From RPQJ01 sp963696545 (GTDB lineage: Bacteria > Pseudomonadota > Gammaproteobacteria > Steroidobacterales > Steroidobacteraceae), in the NCBI GenBank assembly GCA_963696545.1, contig CAVOKQ010000001.1:1-64000 (forward strand): a DNA stretch of 64,000 nt, written 5' to 3'. Both the position numbers and the translations under genes were made by a program. The notes under the pieces are model-generated. The model worked only from the letters and a program-made list of their open reading frames with translations. It made no database searches and was not told where the DNA came from. Position 1 is the first letter of the stretch. Each line of letters begins with the position of its first letter. Below are positions 1 to 5,912 of the stretch, piece after piece.

Positions 1-557
1 TTCGCAAGCACCTCGAGCCCGCGCCGGGTGCGCCGACGACGCAAGTGCCCGTGACCGCGCGGCTTCCCGTGCTCTCCACCTCCGACCGCCGCGCGTTCCT
101 GCGCGCCACGTGGTCGCCGTTCCTGCCGGAGGCGCAGTGGGGCGCCACCGCGTTGCGACCCGAGGGGCGCGCGCAGGTGTACCTCGACGTCTCGGGCTCG
201 ATGAATGCCGAGATGCCGCTGGTGGTGGCGCTGCTCGGCCGGTTGTCGCGGTGGATCCGCCGGCCGTTCTGGGCGTTCAGCACGGAGGTGGTGCCGGCGG
301 TGATCGAGCGCGGCGTGCTGAAGGCCGGCACCTCGGGCGGCACCAGCCTCGAGTGCGTGATCGCGCACGTCGAGAAGACGCGGCCCGCCAGCGCGGTGAT
401 CGTCACGGACGGGTTCGTCGAGGCGATCCCGAGGAAGCGCGTCGCCGCGTTCGCGAGGACGACGCGACTGCACGCCATCGTCACGCGCGACGGGAATCCG
501 TCGTTGCTCAAGGCCGCGGGGATCCCTTACTCGCAGCTCGGGAGGTTGCCCAAATGA
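1..557 (+). CDS. VWA-domain protein, C-terminal part (5' end outside window)
   Basis: The frame is open from the left edge, so this is the C-terminal part of a longer gene; a GTG at 45 is only the first internal start. It shows a von Willebrand A fold with MIDAS-type residues: DVSGSM near codon 60, a TSGGTS stretch, and VTDGF for the last metal-contacting Asp. Such proteins often work beside MoxR-type AAA ATPases, but none is visible because the upstream DNA is missing. The stop overlaps the ATG of a MAT-like reading frame (ATGA at 554-557), so the two were translationally coupled. The last ~30 codons recur at 1404-1494 and 2991-3081. The VWA call is firm; the wider function is unknown. Confidence 0.75.
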   Translation, partial: RKHLEPAPGAPTTQVPVTARLPVLSTSDRRAFLRATWSPFLPEAQWGATALRPEGRAQVYLDVSGSMNAEMPLVVALLGRLSRWIRRPFWAFSTEVVPAVIERGVLKAGTSGGTSLECVIAHVEKTRPASAVIVTDGFVEAIPRKRVAAFARTTRLHAIVTRDGNPSLLKAAGIPYSQLGRLPK

Positions 558-588
558 TCAGGGTCAGCGAAGCGGTGTTGCCGGGCCA
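468..588 (+). repeat. Repeat copy 1: VWA gene tail plus first codons of MAT-like gene
   Basis: About 120 bp, from the codons for LHAIVTRDG of the VWA gene through the ATGA overlap and about 11 codons of the MAT-like gene. It is nearly identical to 1404-1525 and 2991-3112. Here the MAT-like frame loses homology after 588, and unrelated sequence leading to hicBA begins. Confidence 0.85.
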
Positions 589-771
589 GGTGCCGGGCTG
601 CGTAAGGTCGGAGTCGTGATCCGAGACGAATTCCGCCCAGTGCGCGAGATTCTGGCCAGTCCGGGCAATTACCCGGCGGGTCACGGGGGGCTATGCGCCG
701 TAAAGTCGCGGTTCTCTGGTGCGATGGTTGCAATCGACCAGCCAGCGGTCGTATTTTCCGAGGAGAGGGCA

Positions 772-978
772 ATGCACGGCATGAAGTACAAGGTCGCACT
801 CCACGCCTCGGAAGAAGGATTTGCTGTCTCGGTCCCGGGGCTGCCTGGGTGCTGGTCACAGGGAACCACCGAGGCGGAAGCACTCGAGAACATCAAGCAG
901 GCAATCGAGGAGTATCTCGCGGTCGTCGATGGCGAGCTGAAAGGCGCCACGATCCGCGAAGTCGAAGTGGCGGCCTGA
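772..978 (+). CDS. hicB: HicB-family antitoxin
   Basis: A 68-aa protein with the HicB partial RNase-H fold: a YKVALHASEEGFAVSVPGLPG strand region, a CWSQG turn, then a TEAEALENIKQAIEEYL helix. HicB antitoxins bind and neutralise the HicA mRNA interferase, and many regulate their own promoter. No separate DNA-binding tail is obvious in this short version. ATG 772 is preferred because AGGAGAGGG lies just upstream; ATG 781 is an alternative. The gene precedes hicA by 29 bp, in the hicB-hicA order. It sits directly after repeat copy 1, as if inserted in the truncated MAT-like gene. Confidence 0.88.
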   Translation: MHGMKYKVALHASEEGFAVSVPGLPGCWSQGTTEAEALENIKQAIEEYLAVVDGELKGATIREVEVAA

Positions 979-1007
979 TCGGCCCGTCTCCAGCGCGAGT
1001 TCGTGCC

Positions 1008-1220
1008 ATGCCGAAGTTGCCCGGCGTGCCGCATCTGGCGGCGATCCGTGCGCTGCAGAAGGCCGGATTTCGAATCGTCCGGCAAGGCAAGCACGTGGTC
1101 ATGAGCGACGGTCGCCGAATACTGACCATTCCGCGTCACAATCCTGTCAATGCGATCACGATGGCCGGCATCGTTCGTGATGCGGGTCTGACTCTGGATC
1201 AGTTCCGCAGCCTTCTTTGA
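1008..1220 (+). CDS. hicA: HicA-family mRNA interferase toxin
   Basis: A 70-aa protein with a double-stranded-RNA-binding-like fold. The family signature is clear: LxxAGFRIVRQGKHVVMS, with the catalytic His of the GxH motif at about residue 30, followed by a TIPRHNP loop and a C-terminal helix. HicA cleaves mRNA and is held in check by HicB, here encoded just upstream. Length is normal and the frame is intact, so the module could be active. A GGCTCA/TGAGCC palindrome and repeat copy 2 start right after the stop. Confidence 0.88.
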   Translation: MPKLPGVPHLAAIRALQKAGFRIVRQGKHVVMSDGRRILTIPRHNPVNAITMAGIVRDAGLTLDQFRSLL

Positions 1221-1235
1221 TCCCGGTTGGAGCCA

Positions 1236-1266
1236 GGCTCACCCCCTGAGCCTCCCCGCGTATAAT
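1236..1266 (+). promoter_or_regulatory. Promoter with operator-like palindrome, copy 2
   Basis: A perfect -10 box TATAAT lies at 1261-1266. No consensus -35 is present; that position is occupied by a perfect inverted repeat, GGCTCA-CCCCC-TGAGCC (1236-1252). This arrangement suggests a regulated promoter, but factor binding is inferred. The same block recurs at 2821-2853 with 2 bp more between palindrome and -10. Confidence 0.55.
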
Positions 1267-1272
1267 CACTGC

Positions 1273-1377
1273 AGCATCAAGACGGAGCACGTGCTCCGGC
1301 CAACCTGCCAGGCTCGGCAAGGTGGCGCGCCATTTCGGCGGATGCGGCCCGACCTCAGGGCAACAAAGGAGCGACAC
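1273..1377 (+). ncRNA. Structured 5' leader, candidate riboswitch-type element (copy 2)
   Basis: Between the TATAAT and the mini-gene ATG lie about 105 nt. They hold a perfect hairpin CGGAGCACGTGCTCCG (1283-1298) and a second stem-loop formed by GCCAACCTGCC and GGCAAGGTGGC around AGGCTC. An AAAGGAG ribosome site follows. The phrase CCAGGCTCGG followed by GGCGCGCC recalls conserved blocks of SAH riboswitches, and the downstream gene is MAT-like. The fit is partial, so the class is a hypothesis. Confidence 0.35.
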
Positions 1378-1494
1378 ATGTCCACCTCCGATCGCCGCGC
1401 GTTCCTGCACGCCATCGTCACGCGCGACGGGAATCCGTCGCTGCTCAAGGCCGCGGGGATCCCTTACTCGCAGCTCGGGAGGTTGCCCAAATGA
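1378..1494 (+). pseudogene. VWA mini-gene (internally deleted remnant), copy 2
   Basis: A 38-codon frame starting MSTSDRRAFLHAIVTRDGN. It joins a piece from the N-terminal side of the VWA fragment (STSDRRAFL) directly to its C-terminal tail (HAIVTRDGN onward), deleting the whole MIDAS region. The join sits at a short CTGC microhomology. It has a good AAAGGAG site and ends in the ATGA overlap with the MAT-like start at 1491. It cannot encode a VWA domain and may now act only as a leader cistron. Confidence 0.6.
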
Positions 1495-1631
1495 TCAGGG
1501 TCAGCGAAGCGGTGTTGCCGGGCCACCCGGACAAGCTGCGCGATATAGCATATCTGTTGACTCTGGCCACATATTGCGGTGTCGTGCGCCCACGACTCGC
1601 AGCAGGCTGCCTGCCCATGGTGAGGTTTGTC

Positions 1632-1853
1632 ATGACACCCCGTTCGGTCGTTCAGTCCAGCCCGGAAATCCTGGGCGGCGAACCCGTGTTCGCCGGCACG
1701 CGCGTGCCCGTCCGAAATCTCATCGACTACCTCGAGCACGGCAGCAGTCTCGATGATTTCCTGGCGGACTTCCCGTCAGCGACCCGAGAGCAGGCGGTCT
1801 CCGTGCTGGAAATGGCGCGAGAGGCTGCCGGCCGTGAAGCTGCTGCTGGATGA
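1632..1853 (+). CDS. DUF433-family antitoxin-like protein
   Basis: A 73-aa protein of the DUF433 family. The hallmark is ILGGEPVFAGTRVPVRNLIDYL followed by a GSSLDDFLADFP helix and an EQAVSVLEMA helix, a small wHTH-like fold. DUF433 proteins are typically paired with a PIN-like DUF5615 protein in a putative toxin-antitoxin module. ATG 1632 is chosen because GGTGAGG precedes it by about 7 nt; the reading frame extends further upstream without other support. The next frame (GTG 1834) overlaps the end and begins like DUF5615 but is broken. Confidence 0.8.
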   Translation: MTPRSVVQSSPEILGGEPVFAGTRVPVRNLIDYLEHGSSLDDFLADFPSATREQAVSVLEMAREAAGREAAAG

Positions 1854-2067
1854 ATCGCTGCCGAGGCGCCTCGGTCGTCTCATCGTGTTTCAGCAGAGTC
1901 TGCCGCAGTTCGCCATCGACCTTTCGGAAGAGCCAAGCGTCGAGAACCGCGAGATCTCCGAAGGCGCCGTGGTGGACTACAACTGCCCAGTCCAGGCTCC
2001 GTCTAAGGTCACACCTTGTGACCTTAGAGATCCCGCATCCCGGCCGCCTTCAGCCGCTCATTCGTGA
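1834..2067 (+). pseudogene. Chimeric remnant: DUF5615 start joined to DUF2283 fragment
   Basis: The first ~17 codons (VKLLLDESLPRRLGRLI) match the start of DUF5615 PIN-like toxins, the expected DUF433 partner. The frame then switches to AIDLSEEPSVENREISEGAV, which resembles the core of a DUF2283 protein, another small TA-associated family, before ending in unrelated residues. Neither domain is complete, so no active product is expected. It overlaps the DUF433 gene by 20 nt, the normal spacing for such a pair. The family assignments come from short motifs. Confidence 0.55.
2002..2028. promoter_or_regulatory. Perfect 12-bp inverted repeat
   Basis: TCTAAGGTCACA and its exact reverse complement are separated by three bases. 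It lies inside the tail of the chimeric DUF5615/DUF2283 frame. It could be an operator or an intrinsic hairpin; no T-run follows, so a terminator is unlikely. Confidence 0.45.
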
Positions 2068-2082
2068 GCGGCTCTGGGCCGG
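2040..2082. terminator. Nested GC-rich hairpin with TTCG loop
   Basis: An inner perfect stem AGCCGCTCA / TGAGCGGCT (2052-2073) closes a TTCG tetraloop. Outer CCGGCC and GGCCGG arms can extend it. It lies between the broken DUF5615 frame and the vapBC pair. There is no U-tract, so it may be a weak terminator or an RNA-stability element. Confidence 0.4.
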
Positions 2083-2199
2083 CACGTCGCATTTCCGGAC
2101 GTTTCGGCCAGATTCTCCGGCGGAAGGGCCGCCGCGATTACAGGACAATTGGCCAAACCGCGGGCCGACTTGTCACGCTCGCCGCCGGGAGCCATAGTC

Positions 2200-2412
2200 A
2201 TGCACATGCCGACGCTGGACATCGACAAGACCTTACTCGCCAAGGCACAGCAGTTAACGGGCCTGCGCCGCAAGGCTGCCGTCCTGAACGCGGGGCTCGA
2301 GGCGCTGATCGCCCGGGAAAGCGGTCGGCAACTCATCGCCCTTGGCGCCACCGAACGAGAACTCAGGGCGGCGCCACGTCGCCGCCAGCGCGCGACCCGA
2401 AGCGGCGCTTGA
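2200..2412 (+). CDS. vapB: VapB-type antitoxin
   Basis: A 70-aa protein, MHMPTLDIDKTLLAKAQQ at the start. It has a ribbon-helix-helix-like DNA-binding N-terminus, a helix rich in Ala/Leu, and a basic, disordered C-terminal tail that would wrap the toxin. It belongs to the VapB family found beside PIN toxins. ATG 2200 has GGGAG about 8 nt upstream; the longer upstream frame lacks a ribosome site. Its TGA shares one base with the vapC ATG (TGATG), so toxin translation depends on antitoxin translation. The pair likely autoregulates. Confidence 0.82.
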   Translation: MHMPTLDIDKTLLAKAQQLTGLRRKAAVLNAGLEALIARESGRQLIALGATERELRAAPRRRQRATRSGA

Positions 2413-2762
2413 TGCTGGTCGATACGACGGTCTGGGTCGACCACCTGCGTCGTGGCGACGCGGTAGTCGTTGATCTGCTCGAACACCTGCAGGTGACAGT
2501 ACACCCGTTCGTCGTTGGTGAACTCGCCTGCGGCCACATAAGGAATCGCCCGGCCGTGCTGGCAGCGCTCAGTCGGTTGCCGGCCGTGCCCGTAACGGGG
2601 CATGCCGACGTGCTCGCGTTTATCGAGGCCAACAAACTCATGGGACGCGGGCTGGGGTGGGTCGACGTTAACCTGTTGGTCTCGGCCGATGCGGCAGGCG
2701 AGAAGCTGCTGACCAGGGATCGACGACTCAGGGACGCGGCCGAGTCACTTGGTCTGGCATAG
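2412..2762 (+). CDS. vapC: VapC-type PIN-domain ribonuclease toxin
   Basis: A 116-aa PIN domain with the four acidic positions visible: D4 in MLVDTTVWVDHL, the Glu in FVVGELACG, the Asp in GWVDVNLLVSAD, and the Asp in LLTRDRRLRDA. PIN toxins are metal-dependent RNases that cut structured RNA such as tRNA or rRNA. It is coupled to vapB by a one-base overlap and is full length. The stop lies about 60 bp before repeat copy 3, so the module sits between two copies of the VWA/MAT-like repeat. Confidence 0.88.
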   Translation: MLVDTTVWVDHLRRGDAVVVDLLEHLQVTVHPFVVGELACGHIRNRPAVLAALSRLPAVPVTGHADVLAFIEANKLMGRGLGWVDVNLLVSADAAGEKLLTRDRRLRDAAESLGLA

Positions 2763-2820
2763 GGCCGAGGCGCAGCAGCAGCGACGTTCTGGCTGACACC
2801 GGATCGCGCGGCGACCTCCA

Positions 2821-2853
2821 GGCTCACCCCCTGAGCCGCCCCCGCCGTATAAT
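2821..2853 (+). promoter_or_regulatory. Promoter with operator-like palindrome, copy 3
   Basis: Perfect TATAAT at 2848-2853, preceded by the palindrome GGCTCA-CCCCC-TGAGCC (2821-2837). It is the probable promoter of the leader, mini-gene and MAT-like gene. Confidence 0.55.
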
Positions 2854-2859
2854 CACCAC

Positions 2860-2964
2860 AGCATCAAGACGGAGCACGTGCTCCGGCCAACCTGCCAGGC
2901 TCGGCAAGGTGGCGCGCCATTTCGGCGGATGCGGCCCGACCTCAGGGCAACGAAGGAGCGATAC
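2860..2964 (+). ncRNA. Structured 5' leader, candidate riboswitch-type element (copy 3)
   Basis: It has the same fold elements as copy 2: the CGGAGCACGTGCTCCG hairpin at 2870-2885, the AGGCTC-loop stem, and a GAAGGAG ribosome site before ATG 2965. The few differences from copy 2 lie mainly in unpaired positions. A SAM/SAH-sensing role is inferred from the MAT-like gene it precedes and from partial motif similarity. Confidence 0.35.
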
Positions 2965-3081
2965 ATGACCACCTCCGACCGTCGCGCGTTCCTGCACGCC
3001 ATCGTCACGCGCGACGGGAATCCGTCGCTGCTCAAGGCCGCGGGGATCCCTTACTCGCAGCTCGGGAGGTTGCCGAAATGA
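2965..3081 (+). pseudogene. VWA mini-gene (internally deleted remnant), copy 3
   Basis: A 38-codon frame beginning MTTSDRRAFLHAIVTRDGN with the same MIDAS-deleting fusion as the copy at 1378. Its TGA overlaps the MAT-like ATG at 3078 (ATGA), preserving translational coupling. Confidence 0.6.
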
Positions 3082-4045
3082 TCAGGGTCAGCGAAGCGGT
3101 GCTGCCGGGCCACCCGGACAAGCTGTGCGATTTCGTGGCGGAGAGCATCGTGCAGGCGGCGCTTGCCGTGGACCCGGAAGCGTACGCGCAGATCGAGGCC
3201 GCCATCTGGTGCGACCAGCTGTGGCTCTCGGGCGGGTATGCGGCGCGGGGCGCGGCGCTCGACGTCGAGCGGATCGCGGTGGAGGCGCTCGATTCGATCG
3301 CGCGGGCCGTGAACCCCGATGCAAAGCGCGACCCGTGGCGGGTGACGAATGCCGTCTGCCGATACGACGTGGACCCGACGCGCTGGACGCGCCACGTCAA
3401 CGACCAGGCGATCGTGATCGGCTGGGCCGGCTACGACGACAAGGTGCAGTACCTGCCGCCCGAGCACTTCCTGGCGCTCGAGTTCCGCACCGCGCTGTGG
3501 GAGGCGTGCCAGGGCGGGGAACTCTCGCGCTGCGGGCCGGACGGCAAGCTGATCGTGCGGCTCGCGCGAGGACGACGACGGGTTCGCGCTCGAGCACGTG
3601 CTGGTGACGCTCGAGCATCCCGGAGGCGATGAGCGTGTTCGAGCTGGCGCAGCGGGTGAGCGCGGTGCTCGGGCAGCATACGGAAAGCTGCGTGCCCTTG
3701 ATAAGCGATGGACCGCGAAGTGGCCCGAGGTGGAGCTGATGGTGAACCCGAACGGTCCGCTCTCGGATGCGGGCAGCCGCAAGGACAACGGCCAGACCGG
3801 GCGGAAGCTCGTGATGGACTACTACGGGCCGAGAGTGCCGATCGGCGGAGGGGCGATCTACGGCAAGGATCCGATGCACGTGGATCGGTTCGGGGCGCGG
3901 AGGGCGCAGGGAGATGGCGATCGAGGCAGTGAAGAAAGGAGCGGGGGAGTGCCTGGTCAGGGCGGTGTATGCGCCGAATGTAGTGGTGCCGCTGGATGTG
4001 CAGGTCGAGGTGTCGGGCGGGGAGGCGAGGATTTCGGAAGAGTAA
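3078..4045 (+). pseudogene. Divergent methionine adenosyltransferase-like gene, frameshifted
   Basis: Spliced across frames, this encodes about 320 residues with hallmarks of S-adenosylmethionine synthetase: GHPDKLCD near the N-terminus (the ATP/metal loop), VNDQAIVIGWA in place of the usual GAGDQG region, DNGQTGRKLVMDYYG, and GGGAIYGKDPMHVDR. It is shorter and more divergent than housekeeping MetK, so it may serve another reaction. Frame changes occur near 3565, 3630, 3685 and 3905; the true end is probably TAA 4043-4045. It overlaps the VWA mini-gene by ATGA. Whether the frameshifts are decay or base-calling error cannot be told here. Confidence 0.6.
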
Positions 4046-4084
4046 GGGAGACCGATTAGGCAGACGCAAATCGTTCTCAGAATT

Positions 4085-4477
4085 TCACAGCTTTGATAGC
4101 CAGCGATCTGGTGATTTGACTTGGCACTCCCAGACGGTAATGACGCACCAGCCCAAGCGGCGTAGATCGCGTTTGTTGCGGCGATCGCGCTCCACGTTGG
4201 CGCGGAATTTATCGTTCCAGAAAGCGACGCGCGATTTCGGAGTGTAGGCGAACCGGCAGCCGGGGTGCCGGTGCCAGAAGCAACCATGCACGAAGACTAC
4301 GGTGTGGTACTTCGGCAATACGATGTCGGGGCGTCCTGGGAGATCCTTGCTGTGCAGGCGAAACCGGTAGCCCGCGCGGTGCAGCGCTGAGCGTACGAGC
4401 AGTTCGGGACCTGTGTCCCGGCTGCGGATGCGGGACATGTTCCAGCTGCGGTGTTTACGAGAGAGTGAGTCCACCAT
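4085..4477 (-). CDS. vsr: Very short patch repair endonuclease Vsr
   Basis: A 130-aa Vsr-family nuclease that nicks 5' of the T in T:G mismatches arising from deamination of 5-methylcytosine, sparing Dcm-type sites from mutation. Motifs are textbook: MSRIRSRDTGPE near residue 14, LPGRPDIVLPKY with the catalytic Asp, and FVHGCFWHRHPGCRFA with the zinc and catalytic His/Cys residues. It starts 3 bp after the EcoRII-like gene stops on the same strand, so the two form an operon. Its presence fits a CC(A/T)GG methylation system next door. Confidence 0.95.
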   Translation of the reverse strand: MVDSLSRKHRSWNMSRIRSRDTGPELLVRSALHRAGYRFRLHSKDLPGRPDIVLPKYHTVVFVHGCFWHRHPGCRFAYTPKSRVAFWNDKFRANVERDRRNKRDLRRLGWCVITVWECQVKSPDRWLSKL

Positions 4478-4480
4478 AGG

Positions 4481-5713
4481 TCACGGGGCGGCCGGTCGGG
4501 TCAGTACTGCCTGCCGCTCCCGCACCAGCGCGACGAACGCGTTCACGTCCATCAGCCACGTCTGCTGCGCCGACGTATACGTTGCGTGCAGCGAGCGGGG
4601 CAGCACGAGCTGCAGCTGCCGGGCCTGCATCTCGTCCGTCTGGTTGGTGCTGATGGCGGGCTCGAGCGTCAGCAGGTGCTTGCGCTCGACACGGTCGGCC
4701 TCGGAAAGCACCTGCCGCCAGCGGTCCTTGCAGGTGGACTTCACACCGAGCGCGGTCAGCCGATGCGGATCGAACTTCGGGTCGCGGTACTCCGCCGCGC
4801 CGGGGAACAGAAAGTCGGGCTTCGAGCGGTTCTCGGTGACCGCCGTGCGGGCGAAGCGGATGCCCGTCGCCGTGAGCAGGCTTTCCAAGTGGTTCTCCAG
4901 CGCGTAGCCGACCCGGCTCTTGCGCCGGTTCTGCACGGAGAGCGAGAACACGATGAACGCGTCGACGTCTTCGAATCCTTCCGCGAGGCGGTCGGCGATC
5001 AGGTGGCGCTCGAGCGTGCGGAACAGCGCCTCCTCGCGCTCCATCCAAGCCACCAGCGCGGCGTCGGCACCGTCCTGCGGCCGCACGCTGGGAAGCGTGG
5101 ACCGTGCGTAACTCGAAAAGTCGCGCGTGACGGGAAACCTGCCGTCGAATTTCCGCAGCATCTCTTCAAGGTGGCTATCGGGCGGAGCGGCAACTTCCAC
5201 GCCGATGTTCTCGAGGACGATGCGGGAGGCGAGCGCGAGTCGGTCGCGTTCCGAGTCGAGACTATCCCGGACCGCGTAACCGGCATCGGCAAGGTCGGCA
5301 ACGCCGAACAGCCAGCGCAGCTGTGCGGCGACGGTGGAGCCGTCGTCCGCAACGATCACCAGTACGGAGCCATCGGGGCGTCGACCGATGATCAGCTGGT
5401 CGCCGGCCGCGGCGCGGTCGGCGACCGCGTTCGGCGGAAAGTAGAGTCGGTGCTCGGAGCGCGTCGGGTGCTTCTCGCGCGCGTCGTACCAGGTGAGCGA
5501 GCCGTCGGCGACCACGGGCTCGTCCTGCCAGTCCCGCAGGTACACGAAGCGGGCGGGAAAGTGCTGCTTGCCGGTCGCCTGGCCGAATACACGCTTAAGA
5601 GCCTCGACGCCGTTGATTTCGTGTTGGTGGCTCGAGAGAACGTCGGCCTCGACGGCGCTCAGACGCTTGGACGCGACGCCGGTGAAGTACTCGGAAAGGT
5701 AACCTTGCTTCAT
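4481..5713 (-). CDS. ecoRIIR: EcoRII-type type IIE restriction endonuclease
   Basis: A 410-aa protein matching EcoRII in length and layout. The N-terminal ~170 residues are the allosteric effector domain. The C-terminal catalytic domain shows NRRKSRVGYALENHLE, the metal-binding KPDFLFPG, and GVKSTCKDRWRQVLSEADRV with the catalytic Lys. EcoRII family enzymes recognise CC(A/T)GG and need two sites. The frame is uninterrupted. It is divergent from the dcm-like methylase across a 199-bp gap and is followed by vsr. Specificity is inferred from family similarity. Confidence 0.93.
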   Translation of the reverse strand: MKQGYLSEYFTGVASKRLSAVEADVLSSHQHEINGVEALKRVFGQATGKQHFPARFVYLRDWQDEPVVADGSLTWYDAREKHPTRSEHRLYFPPNAVADRAAAGDQLIIGRRPDGSVLVIVADDGSTVAAQLRWLFGVADLADAGYAVRDSLDSERDRLALASRIVLENIGVEVAAPPDSHLEEMLRKFDGRFPVTRDFSSYARSTLPSVRPQDGADAALVAWMEREEALFRTLERHLIADRLAEGFEDVDAFIVFSLSVQNRRKSRVGYALENHLESLLTATGIRFARTAVTENRSKPDFLFPGAAEYRDPKFDPHRLTALGVKSTCKDRWRQVLSEADRVERKHLLTLEPAISTNQTDEMQARQLQLVLPRSLHATYTSAQQTWLMDVNAFVALVRERQAVLTRPAAP

Positions 5714-5859
5714 GCCTCGCCCGGACGCCGTTTCCTGTTCAGGAGGTAACGAGTCTACCGCCCGGCGTCGGACTGCCCCGCGGCGGCGAGGGTCACCCAG
5801 TGAGCCCGGGGCCCGTCAGGCTGGACCGCAGATCCTTGGCGTCGGGCCAGACCGACTTG

Positions 5860-5877
5860 CGGCGGGTCAACCCGCCG
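5860..5877. promoter_or_regulatory. Operator-like palindrome between restriction and methylase genes
   Basis: Perfect 8-bp inverted repeat CGGCGGGT-CA-ACCCGCCG in the divergent gap. A plausible methylase promoter overlaps it (TTGCGG at 5858-5863 and CATAAT at 5880-5885, 16 bp apart). M.EcoRII is known to repress its own promoter, and this methylase has an N-terminal helix-turn-helix, so autoregulation here is a reasonable inference. Confidence 0.45.
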
Positions 5878-5912
5878 ACATAATGTCGCCAATTCAACCC
5901 AGCGGACCGCCC

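Larger units (their letters stand above)
1233..1544 (+). repeat. Repeat copy 2: promoter, leader, mini-gene and MAT-like start
   Basis: A 312-bp direct repeat of 2818-3131 with only scattered differences. In order it holds a GGCTCA-N5-TGAGCC palindrome, a perfect TATAAT, a structured leader, a 38-codon mini-gene fused from two parts of the VWA gene, and the first ~18 codons of the MAT-like gene. Homology stops at 1544, within a few codons of GHPDKL. Confidence 0.9.
2818..3131 (+). repeat. Repeat copy 3: promoter, leader, mini-gene and MAT-like start
   Basis: This 314-bp direct repeat of 1233-1544 has the same order of palindrome, TATAAT, leader, mini-gene and MAT-like start. In this copy the MAT-like gene continues to its natural end instead of being interrupted, so copy 3 marks the parental right-hand side of the array. 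Confidence 0.9.
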
